This document shows positions 41,242-50,107 of a stretch of DNA of 64,000 bases, in pieces; positions within the stretch are counted from its first letter, which is position 1; every line of letters begins with the position of its first letter. The stretch comes from Methylobacterium sp. DB0501 (GTDB lineage: Bacteria > Pseudomonadota > Alphaproteobacteria > Rhizobiales > Beijerinckiaceae), in assembly GCF_011043735.1 (NCBI RefSeq), contig NZ_JAAKGV010000014.1:1-64000 (forward strand), read 5' to 3'. The notes under the pieces were generated by a model. That model was given only the letters and a program-made list of their open reading frames with translations, had not been told where the DNA came from and ran no database searches. A program made the position numbers and the translations under genes.

Positions 41242-43950
41242 CTAGTTGTCCCCTTTTGGCCGCGGCGAACCGGAAAAGGCTTCAATATCGTGTTCCGAGG
41301 ACAAGGGGTGCTGTTTGCGGTCGCGCTCCAACGCCTCAATTAATTCCGCCGAGCGGGCGCTTGCTAATCGAGCAATGAGAGCTTCCGCCTTTTTGAGCAC
41401 GTAAATTCTTGAGTGCCGGACACTATCCGATCTAATTTCTTTTTGGGCAATCGCATCCCTTGCTAATTGCTTGAGTGCGGCTTGCTCCGGCCCTTTGGGG
41501 GCTCTGAGATCATAATTCCTGCGATCGTCCACTACGCCGTGCGTGTTGACATATTCGTTATATGACATCGCAGTCATTACCTCTGCGACTTCTCCGATGG
41601 TGAAAATCGAGCGCCCCGCGCGCTGAAATGCCATAAAGGCCGCTGCCATGTGGCGCTCAACCGGGTTTGTTACGCCAGTAATCTGCGCAGCTTTCTTTTC
41701 CACCGTGACCGGCGGCGGGAGCGCCACGTTATAGTGGCTGGTATCCCGATCGCGCAGGTAGCGCCAGAACGCAGCTAGCCGCTCGGGGTTTTTCGTGATG
41801 GTCGTTAGGCGGGTGTAATACTCTGGCGCCGGCTTATTTTCCAGGGTGATGCCGCATTGATTATAGAAAATGCGCCGGTCGTGTTCCTCGATATGGATTG
41901 AATTTTCGTAATTCGAGGTGAGTACAACCCGGGCAAAGTTGCGCACCGTGAGGCTATCGACGCCCTTTTTCTCAATTTGAAAATAATCGGCGTCCGGACC
42001 CGGGTCCACGATTTGCTTGAGGGTGGCCGTGACGGCGGCCATGTTTGCCGGGGTGCTTGCCTTGCCGTCCGGAAGCTCTTTGACGGAGATGATCCGGCAC
42101 CCTTCCACCCGCGCCAGGGCGAAACGGCGGCTGTTCTCGTTGACCAGCTTCGTGCCGTCGATTTGCCCACCCATGCCTTTCCCGATGCCGTCAAACATAG
42201 AAATCAACATGTGGGTGTAAATCGACTTGCCCACGCCCGGGAAGCCGACCATGAACAGGAGGTGGCCCGGCCGCTCTCCGGTCTTTACCATGTATGCGAG
42301 CGTGTCCAGTTCGTAATCAATGAGACGCTTTTCCGGGAAAAGTCGCCCCATAAAATCAAGAAGGTGCTTCACGTCCTCGCGGGCCTGCCATTTATTCTCC
42401 GGCTCTTTTTTGGCGTAGCGGATCACCGGCGAGAGATACCGCATATTGATGTATTGAGTGACGGACCCGTCCAGGTTTTCCTCCACCACAATTTTTCCGC
42501 GCTCGGCCCCCGGGTGCCGCGTCTCGCCGCTGAACCAAATGTCCGGGTGGACCGTGCCTAGATCGCGGATGAAATCCCAAAATCCAGCTTCGTTCGAGGG
42601 ATATTTCTCATGTAGCCGGAGCACCAGGGGCTTGCCCTTGGCATCCTGTGATTTGAATTGCCACCACTTAAGCGCAGCCCATTGGCGCCCGACGTTCGAT
42701 GCGAGGCGCATTTGCACTTCGCTATTATCCTCTAGCGTGTTTACGTGACCGAAAAAATATTGTTCTGCTACTTCGTCCAGTAGGCGTTCCTTGTCGCTCT
42801 TGCGCGCGGACTTGACTACGCGGATTTGCTCGCGCGCCGCCTCCACGTCGTCAGGGAATTCATATTTCGCGGAAACGTAAATCTTGTTACGCCGAAACAT
42901 CGCGTCCAGCGAATGCCGGCCGACGCGCTGGCCGCGGGACAGCGAATTCCAAACCTTGTCGAAATACTCGGGCGAGCACCAGTCTTCGTCCTGGCACGCC
43001 CACTCGCGGATATCGTCTTCGTGGGCCTCGGCCTCAGACCCGAGCGCAGCCCGGATGGCGGCCACGGCCTGCACGAAGTCGTCACGGAACGGGAAGCGGT
43101 TCCGGTCGCTGTTCGGCATCCGGTCCAGGCCCTCCAGGATAGCGTCCACCGGCATAACCGGGTCCAGGTCGGAATAGTCCTGTTCGGCAACGTCCCCGCC
43201 GCCCGCTTTCGAGGCGTGGAGGATTTCGCCCCCGGCGGCCTTAAGCTCCTCGGTGAAGACTTCCAGGAAGGCGCCGACGCCCTTGTTATCGAGCGGTTCG
43301 AGCGTGCCGCGCTCCAACAGGGTGGCGACGTGCCAATCGGCCTCCCAATCGTACAAATCGCCGTCCGGGTGGATGCCGGCGGCGACGTATTGATTGCCAA
43401 AGCCGATAATATCGAGCCCGTGAGGCTTCGCGCTCGGGTCGTCCCCGGCGAGGCGGTATTTGATGAACCGCGTTTTTACCGCGTTCTCCGGCTGGTCCGC
43501 CGGTGGGCCCTGGAATGCGTAAAGCGCCCGGTCGTTATCACCACGACGGCGCACCGCATATTGAGCATCGTCCCCGAACGCCCGAATAAGGGCACGGTCC
43601 ACCAGCCGCCGCGCCTCGGGCGACATGGCGTCGGAATCGATGCCGGGCAGGTACGCGCCGCAAATCCCCACATTCGGCGTAGGCCATGACGCTGCCGCTT
43701 TGATGTCCCCCGACGACAGACCGTCACGGGTGACCGTGCCGCCGAGCCCGGTCCAATCCCGGGTTTTTGGATTGTAGCGCCCCGGTGCCTTGCCTAGGGA
43801 CTTTTCCTCAAGCAACCCGTTCGCGGAAATCATCGCATCAACAGGCGCGATCGGGAGGAGCCAACGGGCATCCATGCCGGCGTCGCGAAATCGTTTGGAC
43901 GCCTCGCCGAAATTCGGCGTTGACTTTGTATCGGCTTTCATTATTTTCAT
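41242..43950 (-). CDS. Primase-polymerase/superfamily 3 helicase replication protein
   Basis: This 902-aa protein has an N-terminal primase-polymerase-type domain. Its metal motif GICGAYLPGIDSD has Asp105 and Asp107, and the conserved VAAGIHPDGDLYDWE lies near residue 190. A PriCT-like helical segment follows (IREWACQDEDWCSPEYFDKV). The C-terminal half is a D5/DUF5906-type helicase whose Walker A reads MVGFPGVGKS near residue 570, with Walker B-like GCRIISVKELPDG and an arginine-rich sensor region. Such proteins prime and unwind DNA to replicate satellites and plasmids, as does the alpha protein of P4. Its likely target is the iteron-like region 40597-40833, downstream of the gene. Confidence 0.88.
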   Translation of the reverse strand: MKIMKADTKSTPNFGEASKRFRDAGMDARWLLPIAPVDAMISANGLLEEKSLGKAPGRYNPKTRDWTGLGGTVTRDGLSSGDIKAAASWPTPNVGICGAYLPGIDSDAMSPEARRLVDRALIRAFGDDAQYAVRRRGDNDRALYAFQGPPADQPENAVKTRFIKYRLAGDDPSAKPHGLDIIGFGNQYVAAGIHPDGDLYDWEADWHVATLLERGTLEPLDNKGVGAFLEVFTEELKAAGGEILHASKAGGGDVAEQDYSDLDPVMPVDAILEGLDRMPNSDRNRFPFRDDFVQAVAAIRAALGSEAEAHEDDIREWACQDEDWCSPEYFDKVWNSLSRGQRVGRHSLDAMFRRNKIYVSAKYEFPDDVEAAREQIRVVKSARKSDKERLLDEVAEQYFFGHVNTLEDNSEVQMRLASNVGRQWAALKWWQFKSQDAKGKPLVLRLHEKYPSNEAGFWDFIRDLGTVHPDIWFSGETRHPGAERGKIVVEENLDGSVTQYINMRYLSPVIRYAKKEPENKWQAREDVKHLLDFMGRLFPEKRLIDYELDTLAYMVKTGERPGHLLFMVGFPGVGKSIYTHMLISMFDGIGKGMGGQIDGTKLVNENSRRFALARVEGCRIISVKELPDGKASTPANMAAVTATLKQIVDPGPDADYFQIEKKGVDSLTVRNFARVVLTSNYENSIHIEEHDRRIFYNQCGITLENKPAPEYYTRLTTITKNPERLAAFWRYLRDRDTSHYNVALPPPVTVEKKAAQITGVTNPVERHMAAAFMAFQRAGRSIFTIGEVAEVMTAMSYNEYVNTHGVVDDRRNYDLRAPKGPEQAALKQLARDAIAQKEIRSDSVRHSRIYVLKKAEALIARLASARSAELIEALERDRKQHPLSSEHDIEAFSGSPRPKGDN

Positions 43951-44007
43951 CTCGCTTAGAGTTAGAGACGGGGGCGCTATCCTGGCGGGTGTGCCCCCGT
44001 TTCATTT

Positions 44008-44400
44008 TCAGGCATCGCCCGGGATCAGCTTGGCCTTCAGGACAGCGAGCAATCGACCCTTACGCTGTTCAATATCGCTTGTTTTCACGCCGGGTAGTCG
44101 CTGCATTCTTCCGCTTGAAGCAATAACTAGGTCGATAAATGGGTCCAAATCAGGACATATGGCAAACAATAAAACCTGAGCGTCTGGCAATTCTTCGAAC
44201 CAGTTTAGATTTGCATCTTGGTTTTTACCCAATCTGCGATCTCTTGCCGCTTTAGCTTCTTCAAAACTACGCAATGCTGCATTATATCCAGCAACTCCAA
44301 TATTATAACTTGCATATTTAGAATTGTATTTTTCAATTTTTATGATGGCTTCGCGAATATCGTCTTGTAAATTATAAATATATTTTCCTTGCTCATACAT
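44008..44400 (-). CDS. Hypothetical protein of the element
   Basis: This 130-aa protein starts at an ATG with AAGGAA upstream. It is mainly helical (MYEQGKYIYNLQDDIREAII), with an Asn/Lys-rich middle and a C-terminal PGVKTSDIEQRKGRLLAVLK segment. Base content is AT-rich compared with the flanking chromosome. It lies 57 bp upstream of the primase gene on the same strand, so co-transcription is likely. The frame is open farther upstream to 44625 without a better start; that extension could be a decayed N-terminus. Confidence 0.7.
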   Translation of the reverse strand: MYEQGKYIYNLQDDIREAIIKIEKYNSKYASYNIGVAGYNAALRSFEEAKAARDRRLGKNQDANLNWFEELPDAQVLLFAICPDLDPFIDLVIASSGRMQRLPGVKTSDIEQRKGRLLAVLKAKLIPGDA

Positions 44401-44748
44401 CTTCGTTATTCCTTGTTTCTCGTTTAGACGTGGAGAGGGGAAGCTTGCGCGCGGAATGAGCATCGCGCCGAGGTGCTTGGCGCTCGCAACAGCCATAAGC
44501 GCCTCGGAACGCCGCGGGCCCGTCCATAACAATTTGTTACGGGAATACCCTGCAAGCACCCAATAGTAAATCAGCCTTGACCCGGAGTCTACATCTTCCA
44601 CAGTGGTATCAACTGCTAATGGCAATTTAAATTAGGATGCGTATCGTCTGCGGATAAATGGGGAATTTTGATTTCGCGACTTTCGTAATTGGATAAATGC
44701 AAAGGGCGCCCGTGGGCGCCCCGACAAATTGCTTGATCGAGTGATGCG
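44401..44748. other. Intergenic region with open but probably untranslated frame
   Basis: This 348-bp gap is moderately AT-rich. An open frame continuous with the 130-aa gene spans 44401-44625 from a TTG, but no ribosome site supports it. No hairpin with a T-run was found. Confidence 0.35.
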
Positions 44749-45180
44749 CTACGCGCGAGGCGGCAAGGGAATTGGCAGCCACGCGACGGGTTCGCCGGCC
44801 CGGTAAGCCGTTATCCGGTCCACCGCCATCATCGCGGTTACGCCCTCGGGAAGCTCTGTCGTCATCACGACAGGCACGCCGCCGATTTCCCGCACGGTTG
44901 CCGTTCGGATTCCCTTGGCGGCGATCCTTGCAAGCGCGCGGGCGATCATCTCGGCGTCCAGCACCTCCCGAGGCTTCCCCACGCCCACCGCCACGTCCGC
45001 AGTCGCGGCCCGTGCCCTTTTCCGGGCTCCCGGGCCACCTCCTGCGGAACAGGGCTGTCGCGCCCCGCTGATGGGCGAGTTTCGGATAGACCGGCACCGT
45101 GGCCCTGTTAATTGTGATTTGGCTTTATCCTCGGCGCACGATGAATCGTTGTTGCGCGCATGCGAAACCGACGCTTTCAT
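44749..45180 (-). CDS. Hypothetical protein of the element
   Basis: This 143-aa protein starts at an ATG preceded by AAGGAAGG. It has a basic, Ser/Cys/Arg-rich N-terminal half and a compact C-terminal half (EMIARALARIAAKGIRTATV, then a REIGGVPVVMTTELPEGVTA segment) that looks like a small alpha/beta fold. No known domain is recognised. It lies between the AlpA-like regulator and the replication genes, all on the same strand. Confidence 0.6.
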   Translation of the reverse strand: MKASVSHARNNDSSCAEDKAKSQLTGPRCRSIRNSPISGARQPCSAGGGPGARKRARAATADVAVGVGKPREVLDAEMIARALARIAAKGIRTATVREIGGVPVVMTTELPEGVTAMMAVDRITAYRAGEPVAWLPIPLPPRA

Positions 45181-45681
45181 AAGCGTAGCCCTTCCTTGCT
45201 TTCCCAAGGTTGCGGTTAGAGCCGTCGCGACGGTCGCAACGTCGTGGCGGCTCGTTATGTGAACCTCCCGCCTCAGGCGGGGTCTTCGTCGCCCTTTACG
45301 CTGTCCAGGCAGCTGAGGGCGTCCAGGGGCGAAATCCGTGCCCCGTGGGATCCACCTTCGAACGGAACGATGCCCTGGCTGCCAAGACGGGCCGCAGAGA
45401 GCCGCCGGTAGCGCACCGGGGTTGCCGCGGGACGCTGGCGCAGGTGGTCGGGAGCCGCGCCGTAGGGGCGTTATAGGGAGGCAACGAGGGCCCTTCAGCC
45501 CTGAGGGTGGATCGGTGACCTTGGGCAGCGCATTGCACAGGCCTATCGGGACAGCCGCCTCGCCCGCGATGTCAGCTATCTCGCGCCCCGTGCTCTCGCC
45601 CCTGCCGCAATGCATAGCGGGGACTGCAAGCGCTTCTTTATAACAAACACCGATAAGCACTAATTGCTTGATGCTTGCCCG
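45181..45681. other. Intergenic region in the element
   Basis: This 501-bp spacer contains GC-rich runs and one long frame with poor codon use. No gene is supported. It may hold promoters for the 143-aa gene and terminators for the AlpA-like gene. Confidence 0.35.
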
Positions 45682-45912
45682 TCAGTACCCGCTGCGCTGA
45701 GAATTGAATTCAATCAACGTTCCAAGTTTCCAGCCGACTTTTCTGCCATTTAATTTGACAGGCGCAGGCACTCTTTTAGCTCGGTACAGCCGACGCCAAT
45801 GGGGAAGGGAATAATTGCAGAACGATGCTGCTTCGGCCGCCCCGACGATGCGGTTCATCGCGATTTGAGAGGCCACCTCTCTCGGCAGATCGTCCAGATA
45901 TGAATGAGCCAT
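45682..45912 (-). CDS. AlpA-like helix-turn-helix regulator/excisionase
   Basis: This 76-aa protein has a small winged helix-turn-helix of the AlpA/MerR-like excisionase type (IVGAAEAASFCNYSLPHWRR, then AKRVPAPVKLNGRKVGWKLG). In P4 and related elements AlpA-type proteins activate integrase or prophage excision. It lies next to the integrase gene, 264 bp away, on the same strand. A 16-bp palindrome upstream (46020-46035) may be its control site. Confidence 0.8.
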   Translation of the reverse strand: MAHSYLDDLPREVASQIAMNRIVGAAEAASFCNYSLPHWRRLYRAKRVPAPVKLNGRKVGWKLGTLIEFNSQRSGY

Positions 45913-46019
45913 GTAGACGCCTCGGAGCTTCCGCGTGCAAGCGGGACGCTGAAGGCCTATCAGGGATCATGTGGCATCGCAACGGTAGACTGTTGTCTTG
46001 ATACAACTCTCTAACGGCT

Positions 46020-46035
46020 AATCTGATTTCAGATT
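46020..46035. promoter_or_regulatory. Palindrome upstream of the AlpA-like gene
   Basis: AATCTGA-TT-TCAGATT is a perfect 7+2+7 inverted repeat. It lies 108 bp upstream of the AlpA-like start in an AT-rich stretch, suiting an operator for the element's switch. Confidence 0.35.
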
Positions 46036-46176
46036 GTCAAATCTTGTACTGCGACCTTCGATTTCCCTGATATAGATGCCGTTGAATTTTGCGGGGCACT
46101 GCCGCGAAATCACAATGCCCCGGAATCGAGTTGGTGAAAATGCAATGACGGCGGCATTCGACGCTTCCGCTGTTAC

Positions 46177-47376
46177 TCATTTCGAAACAAGGCCCACAAT
46201 ATGCTCGGACCAGCGCACCAACGCTTGCCGCTTTTCGGTGGCATACGACGCGCGATTGTAAACACCTGCCACACCCATTTTAGCCGGCCCGGTGACGTGA
46301 TTTACGACGGCTTCGACCACATGCGGCATAACTCCAAGATGCTCGTTCATGTGCGTCACCATCGTGCGCCTCAGGTCGTGAAGGCGCCACGGAGAAACCG
46401 CTGCACTCTTTTTCTCTGGGTGTTTTCCCTGGACGGAGGAAATCCGCTTATCGAGAGATGCTTTGGATTTCGACCATCCCTGAAATCCGCCCTCCCCGTC
46501 GCCGAATATGTGATCCCGCCCCGACCGCTCGGCCGTGCCTTCGATGATTGAGAGTGCCGACCGAGACAGCGGTACGTCGTGGGGTAGACCGTTTTTCGTG
46601 CGCTCGGGTGGCAAACTCCACATCGCCTTGGCTCGGTTGATTTCGGACCAGCGCATGGCGCCGACTTCCTCCCGACGCTGCCCGGTAAGCAGGAGAAGGC
46701 GGACAATGCGCCCATGATCGTCGTCTCGGCACGATGCCCACACGGCTGCAATTTCCTCGTCCGAGAGCACGCGCTTGCGGCTTACCTCCTCAATCGCCTT
46801 GCCCGTTGCCGTGACCGGGTTTACGTCCACATCGCCCTGACGCATCGCCCACGTAAACATGGCGGACAACGATGCGCGGGCACGGTTTGCGGAGTAGGGC
46901 CCGTGTTTCGCGGCGATGTCATTCATGCATGCTGCCACGTTGGCCCGAGCGATTTTGTGAATTGGCAATTCTCGCAAATCGGCCCAATGCCGGTTCAAAT
47001 GGCGCTCGGCTTCCTCATAAGTTTTTTCGCGCAACCTGGATTTGGCCTGCGCAAGGTAGCGTGTCGCGACGGTGCCCATCGTGACGGCGGCGCGTGCTCG
47101 GGCTTCCGATTTTTCGGCCTGCGGGTCCTGCCCGAGATGCACCTTGGAGAGCGCTTCCCGGGCGCGCTTACGGGCTTCGTCAAGGTCCACGGTTTCCACG
47201 GTCCCGAGCGTAATGCGCCGCTGCTTCGCTCCAATCCGGTACTGCGCAATCCACGTCCTCTTTCCGCCCTGACGGATGCGAATTCCGAAACCCGGCATGG
47301 CTTCGTCAAATTCGATGATTTCGCTCTTGCCCTCGGGCAGTGAAAGGCGGGCGACATTCGGTCGGGTGAAGCGCAT
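46177..47376 (-). CDS. Tyrosine-type integrase (P4-like, with DUF4102 N-domain)
   Basis: This 399-aa enzyme integrates and excises the element at tRNA-Thr. The N-terminal DUF4102 arm-binding domain includes GFGIRIRQGGKRTWIAQYR, a core-binding domain spans about residues 100-195, and the catalytic domain follows. Active residues are Arg234 (TGQRREEVGAM), His333 and Arg336 (RLHDLRRTMVTHM), His360 (VVNHVTG) and probably Tyr373 in GVYNRASY. The start at 47376 (MRFTRPNVARLSLPEGK) matches the family; the longer frame to 47481 does not. It points inward from attR, 152 bp from the repeat. Confidence 0.94.
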   Translation of the reverse strand: MRFTRPNVARLSLPEGKSEIIEFDEAMPGFGIRIRQGGKRTWIAQYRIGAKQRRITLGTVETVDLDEARKRAREALSKVHLGQDPQAEKSEARARAAVTMGTVATRYLAQAKSRLREKTYEEAERHLNRHWADLRELPIHKIARANVAACMNDIAAKHGPYSANRARASLSAMFTWAMRQGDVDVNPVTATGKAIEEVSRKRVLSDEEIAAVWASCRDDDHGRIVRLLLLTGQRREEVGAMRWSEINRAKAMWSLPPERTKNGLPHDVPLSRSALSIIEGTAERSGRDHIFGDGEGGFQGWSKSKASLDKRISSVQGKHPEKKSAAVSPWRLHDLRRTMVTHMNEHLGVMPHVVEAVVNHVTGPAKMGVAGVYNRASYATEKRQALVRWSEHIVGLVSK

Positions 47377-47528
47377 AAGGGCTCTCGGCTGGGAAGCTGA
47401 TGGGAAGCACGGTCCTGCTTCCCAGCGATCTCCCGGGATCACATAAATCAGAAGGTATCGAGCTAAGGCCCTGAGATGCAATACCTTGTGCAGCTTCCCG
47501 ATCCGTTATGCTCCCTATGAACCCCTGC

Positions 47529-47573
47529 TTCGTAATGAGGGGGTCGGGGGTTCGAATCCCTCTTGCGGCACCA
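47529..47573. repeat. attR core direct repeat (45 bp)
   Basis: The 45 bases are identical to the tRNA-Thr segment 37433-37477, including anticodon loop, T-arm and CCA end. They mark the right end of the element and the duplicated target. Confidence 0.92.
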
Positions 47574-47663
47574 CTCTCCTCCCCCGACAAGCGAACGGAT
47601 CAGGTGCCTCGCGGCTCACGCGCGAGGCTGTGTCCGTCCCTCCCCCGGCAGAGCGATCAACCG

Positions 47664-48383
47664 ATGCGGCGTTCCCTCGCACCCGGCGCGTCCGAGGCGG
47701 CGCGGCTGGCCTCCTGGACCGAACTCGAGACCGGCCCGATCCCCGGCCGGGACGGCTGCCTGCGCTTGGTGCGGCGCGGCGACGAGTTCCTGATCGCGGT
47801 CGACGGGATGGAGCTCATGGGCAGCCATCGCAGCGGCTCGGAGCGGGAGCTCGCAGCGCTCGCCTGTGCGGCTCTGCGCGACCAGGAAAGCCCGCGCGTG
47901 CTGATCGGCGGGCTCGGCATGGGCTTCACCCTGCGGGCGGCCCTCGGGGCGCTCGGACCGCAGGCCCGGATCGTGGTGGCCGAGCTCGTGCCGGCGGTGG
48001 TGGCCTGGGCCCGCGGCCCGCTCGCCCATGTCTTCGGCGGCTGCCTCGACGACCCGCGGGTCGAGATCCGCGAGGGCGACGTCAACCGGGTGATCCAGTC
48101 CGGGCCGGAAGCCTGGGACGCGATCCTGCTCGACGTCGATAACGGCCCGCGCGGCCTGGTCAGCCGGGGCAACGACCGGCTCTACGATTCCTGGGGCCTG
48201 AAGCGGGCCCGCTGGAGCCTGCGGCCGGGCGGCGTGCTCGGCGTCTGGTCCGGCTGTCCGGACCGGAAGTTCAAGGCCCGGCTGCGGCGCACCGGCCTTT
48301 CGGTGACGGAGCACCGCATCCGCGCCGAACGCCGCGGACGCACCCCGCACGTGGTCTGGATCGCGACGCGCCCCCCCGCGTGA
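47664..48383 (+). CDS. Spermidine synthase-like methyltransferase-fold protein
   Basis: This 239-aa protein has the class I Rossmann core: RVLIGGLGMGFTLRAAL, the acidic VVAELVPAVVAWARG, and the DAILLDVDNGPRGLV motif. It is close to spermidine-synthase-like proteins but lacks a full putrescine-binding set, so it may be a methyltransferase or aminopropyltransferase of unknown specificity. The ATG at 47664 is chosen; a longer frame from 47508 would run through attR and is rejected. Its natural upstream region was probably changed by the island insertion. Confidence 0.8.
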   Translation: MRRSLAPGASEAARLASWTELETGPIPGRDGCLRLVRRGDEFLIAVDGMELMGSHRSGSERELAALACAALRDQESPRVLIGGLGMGFTLRAALGALGPQARIVVAELVPAVVAWARGPLAHVFGGCLDDPRVEIREGDVNRVIQSGPEAWDAILLDVDNGPRGLVSRGNDRLYDSWGLKRARWSLRPGGVLGVWSGCPDRKFKARLRRTGLSVTEHRIRAERRGRTPHVVWIATRPPA

Positions 48384-48395
48384 GGCCCGACGGGC

Positions 48396-48536
48396 TCAGG
48401 ATGCGATAAGCAACGGCGCCGCGACCACCAGGGTGATGGCGAGGACGAGCGCGAGGCTCAACACGACGGAGGCGAGGCGCCCGGCGCCCCCGGGCAGGTC
48501 CTTCGCGGGAATGATGTCGAAACCTGACCCGACCAT
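48396..48536 (-). CDS. Small single-pass membrane protein
   Basis: A 46-aa frame on the minus strand, convergent with the spermidine synthase-like gene, encodes MVGSGFDIIPAKDLPGGAGR followed by a hydrophobic helix of about 23 residues ending LVVAAPLLIAS. High GC at third positions and the clean helix favour a real gene, although no strong ribosome site is visible. Function is unknown. Confidence 0.4.
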   Translation of the reverse strand: MVGSGFDIIPAKDLPGGAGRLASVVLSLALVLAITLVVAAPLLIAS

Positions 48537-48906
48537 GATGATACGACGCGCTGCCGAACAGAAACTCTATCGTGTCGTAGCATACTTGGCACGCGATGGT
48601 GCGACGGGATGAGGCTCAGCGTCTCGTATCCCTGTTCGGGCGTCTCATCGTGTCTAGCTGCGCGCCGTTCTTCGCCGAAGCGGACAATCCCGACCTCCGC
48701 CGGCCCGCCCCGCAATCGATCGTCGCTCGAACGACCGGCCCGGCCGTGAGCGGAAAAGACGCTCATGGTCTTTCATCGCGGATTGACGCCAGGACGGCGA
48801 TCTCGCATCGCGCGTACCAGATCGGTGACCCCGCGGTCGCCCGTCCCCGTGCCGGTCCGTCCCGGTGCACGAGGCGGTCGCGAAGGGTGAGGCGGACACT
48901 GTCGCG
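48537..48906. other. Divergent promoter region before the AraC-family gene
   Basis: This 370-bp gap has no gene with good codon use. It should contain the promoters for the small membrane protein and the AraC-type regulator. Confidence 0.45.
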
Positions 48907-49932
48907 ATGTCGAACCAGGACACGACCGATTTCAGGCTCGAGCGCCTCGCGGCCGAACAGCGCTTCGCCCTCTGGCACGATCTGGTGCAGCCGTTGTTCC
49001 GGGTCAGCCTCGAGGAGCGCTCCGCGGCGGGGTTCCAGGCCGAGGTACGGGCGGTACCCGTCTCCGATGCCCTTTTGACGACTTGCTCCTCGCAGGCCCA
49101 GTCTTTCGAGCGCAGCCTGAGCGACGTCCGCAGCTCGGGCTGGGACCACGTCGTGATCCAGCATTACGTCAGCGGGGGATTCACGGGCCTGTGCGGCGAC
49201 CGGAGCGTCACGGTCGAGGCGGGCGACATCAACATCCTCGACCTGAACCGCACCCTCCGCACGCGGGCGACGGATTTCTCCAACTTGACCCTGGTCCTGC
49301 CGCGGGACCGGCTGGCGCTGGCCGGATCGCACGACCTGCACGGGCGGGCGATCGGGCGGGGCAGCGCGCTGGCGGCGGTGATCGGCGGCCATCTGCGCAG
49401 CCTCGCCGAGCACGCCCCCTCGCTGTCGCCGGTCGAGGCGAGCACCGCCCTGGAAGCCCTGTGCCTGATGCTCTCGGGCAGCGATCTGCGGGAGGCCGAT
49501 CCCCTGGTGCGCGCATCCGCCGGCGCCAGCGTCCACGAGCGGATCTGCGCCTACATCGACCAGCACCTCGACGATCCGACGCTCAGCCCCGCCGCCATCG
49601 CGGCGGCCTGCCGGGTGTCGCGGGCGAGCCTCTACCGGCTGTTCGGCTTCGACGGCGGCGTCATGGCCTACATCGCCGGGCGCCGGCTCGACCGTGCCTT
49701 CACGGCGCTGAGCCGGCCGGAGGCCGAGCGCAGCAGCATCGCGCAGGTGGCCTACCGCAGCGGCTTCTCCAGCGAGACCCATTTCAGCCGCTCGTTCAGG
49801 AGCCGGTTCGCGATGTCCCCGCGGGATGCCCGCCGCCTCGCCCACGGGGGCCTGCACCCGGTCGGCGCGACGCCGGGCGTCGGCCCGCGCGACTGGGTGC
49901 GCACGATGCACCGGCTTCGCGAGACCCTGTGA
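48907..49932 (+). CDS. AraC-family transcriptional regulator
   Basis: This 341-aa protein has an N-terminal cupin-like ligand-sensing domain (GGFTGLCGDRSVTVEAGDIN and TLVLPRDRLALAG) of the AraC-binding-like type and a C-terminal double helix-turn-helix. The first HTH is LSPAAIAAACRVSRASLYRL, the second SSIAQVAYRSGFSSETHFSR, followed by SFRSRFAMSPRDAR. The ATG at 48907 has AAGGGTGAGG upstream; a GTG at 48865 is possible. The target is unknown, and the adjacent genes are not in the same operon. Confidence 0.93.
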   Translation: MSNQDTTDFRLERLAAEQRFALWHDLVQPLFRVSLEERSAAGFQAEVRAVPVSDALLTTCSSQAQSFERSLSDVRSSGWDHVVIQHYVSGGFTGLCGDRSVTVEAGDINILDLNRTLRTRATDFSNLTLVLPRDRLALAGSHDLHGRAIGRGSALAAVIGGHLRSLAEHAPSLSPVEASTALEALCLMLSGSDLREADPLVRASAGASVHERICAYIDQHLDDPTLSPAAIAAACRVSRASLYRLFGFDGGVMAYIAGRRLDRAFTALSRPEAERSSIAQVAYRSGFSSETHFSRSFRSRFAMSPRDARRLAHGGLHPVGATPGVGPRDWVRTMHRLRETL

Positions 49933-50107
49933 CCGGCCTCCGGACGATCGCTCCCGGAGCTTGCATCGCCAGCCAGCGACGGCGGAGCGTTGCCCCGCAC
50001 GCCTGAGCGGCGGCGATGTCCGCATCGCGAAAGCGATCGCGCGGCCGTCGCCCGGCGATCGATCGGACCTCGTATGATCGGGCGCAGCCCCTCGGTGCTC
50101 CGGACGG

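Larger units (their letters stand above)
37433..47573. mobile_element. 10.1-kb integrated satellite-like element in tRNA-Thr
   Basis: The element is bounded by perfect 45-bp direct repeats of the tRNA-Thr 3' half. It encodes a tyrosine integrase (46177-47376), AlpA-like regulator, primase-polymerase/helicase protein, serine recombinase, a candidate iteron origin, and a two-gene cargo segment next to the tRNA. It lacks genes for capsid, tail, portal, conjugation or lysis, so it resembles a P4- or PICI-like satellite or a small integrative replicon. Base and codon use is more mixed than the flanks, and several parts are AT-rich, fitting recent transfer. Confidence 0.9.

Noticed and set aside
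47508..47663. N-terminal extension of the spermidine synthase-like protein
   Set aside because: It would translate through the attR repeat and has no homology; the ATG at 47664 is a better start.
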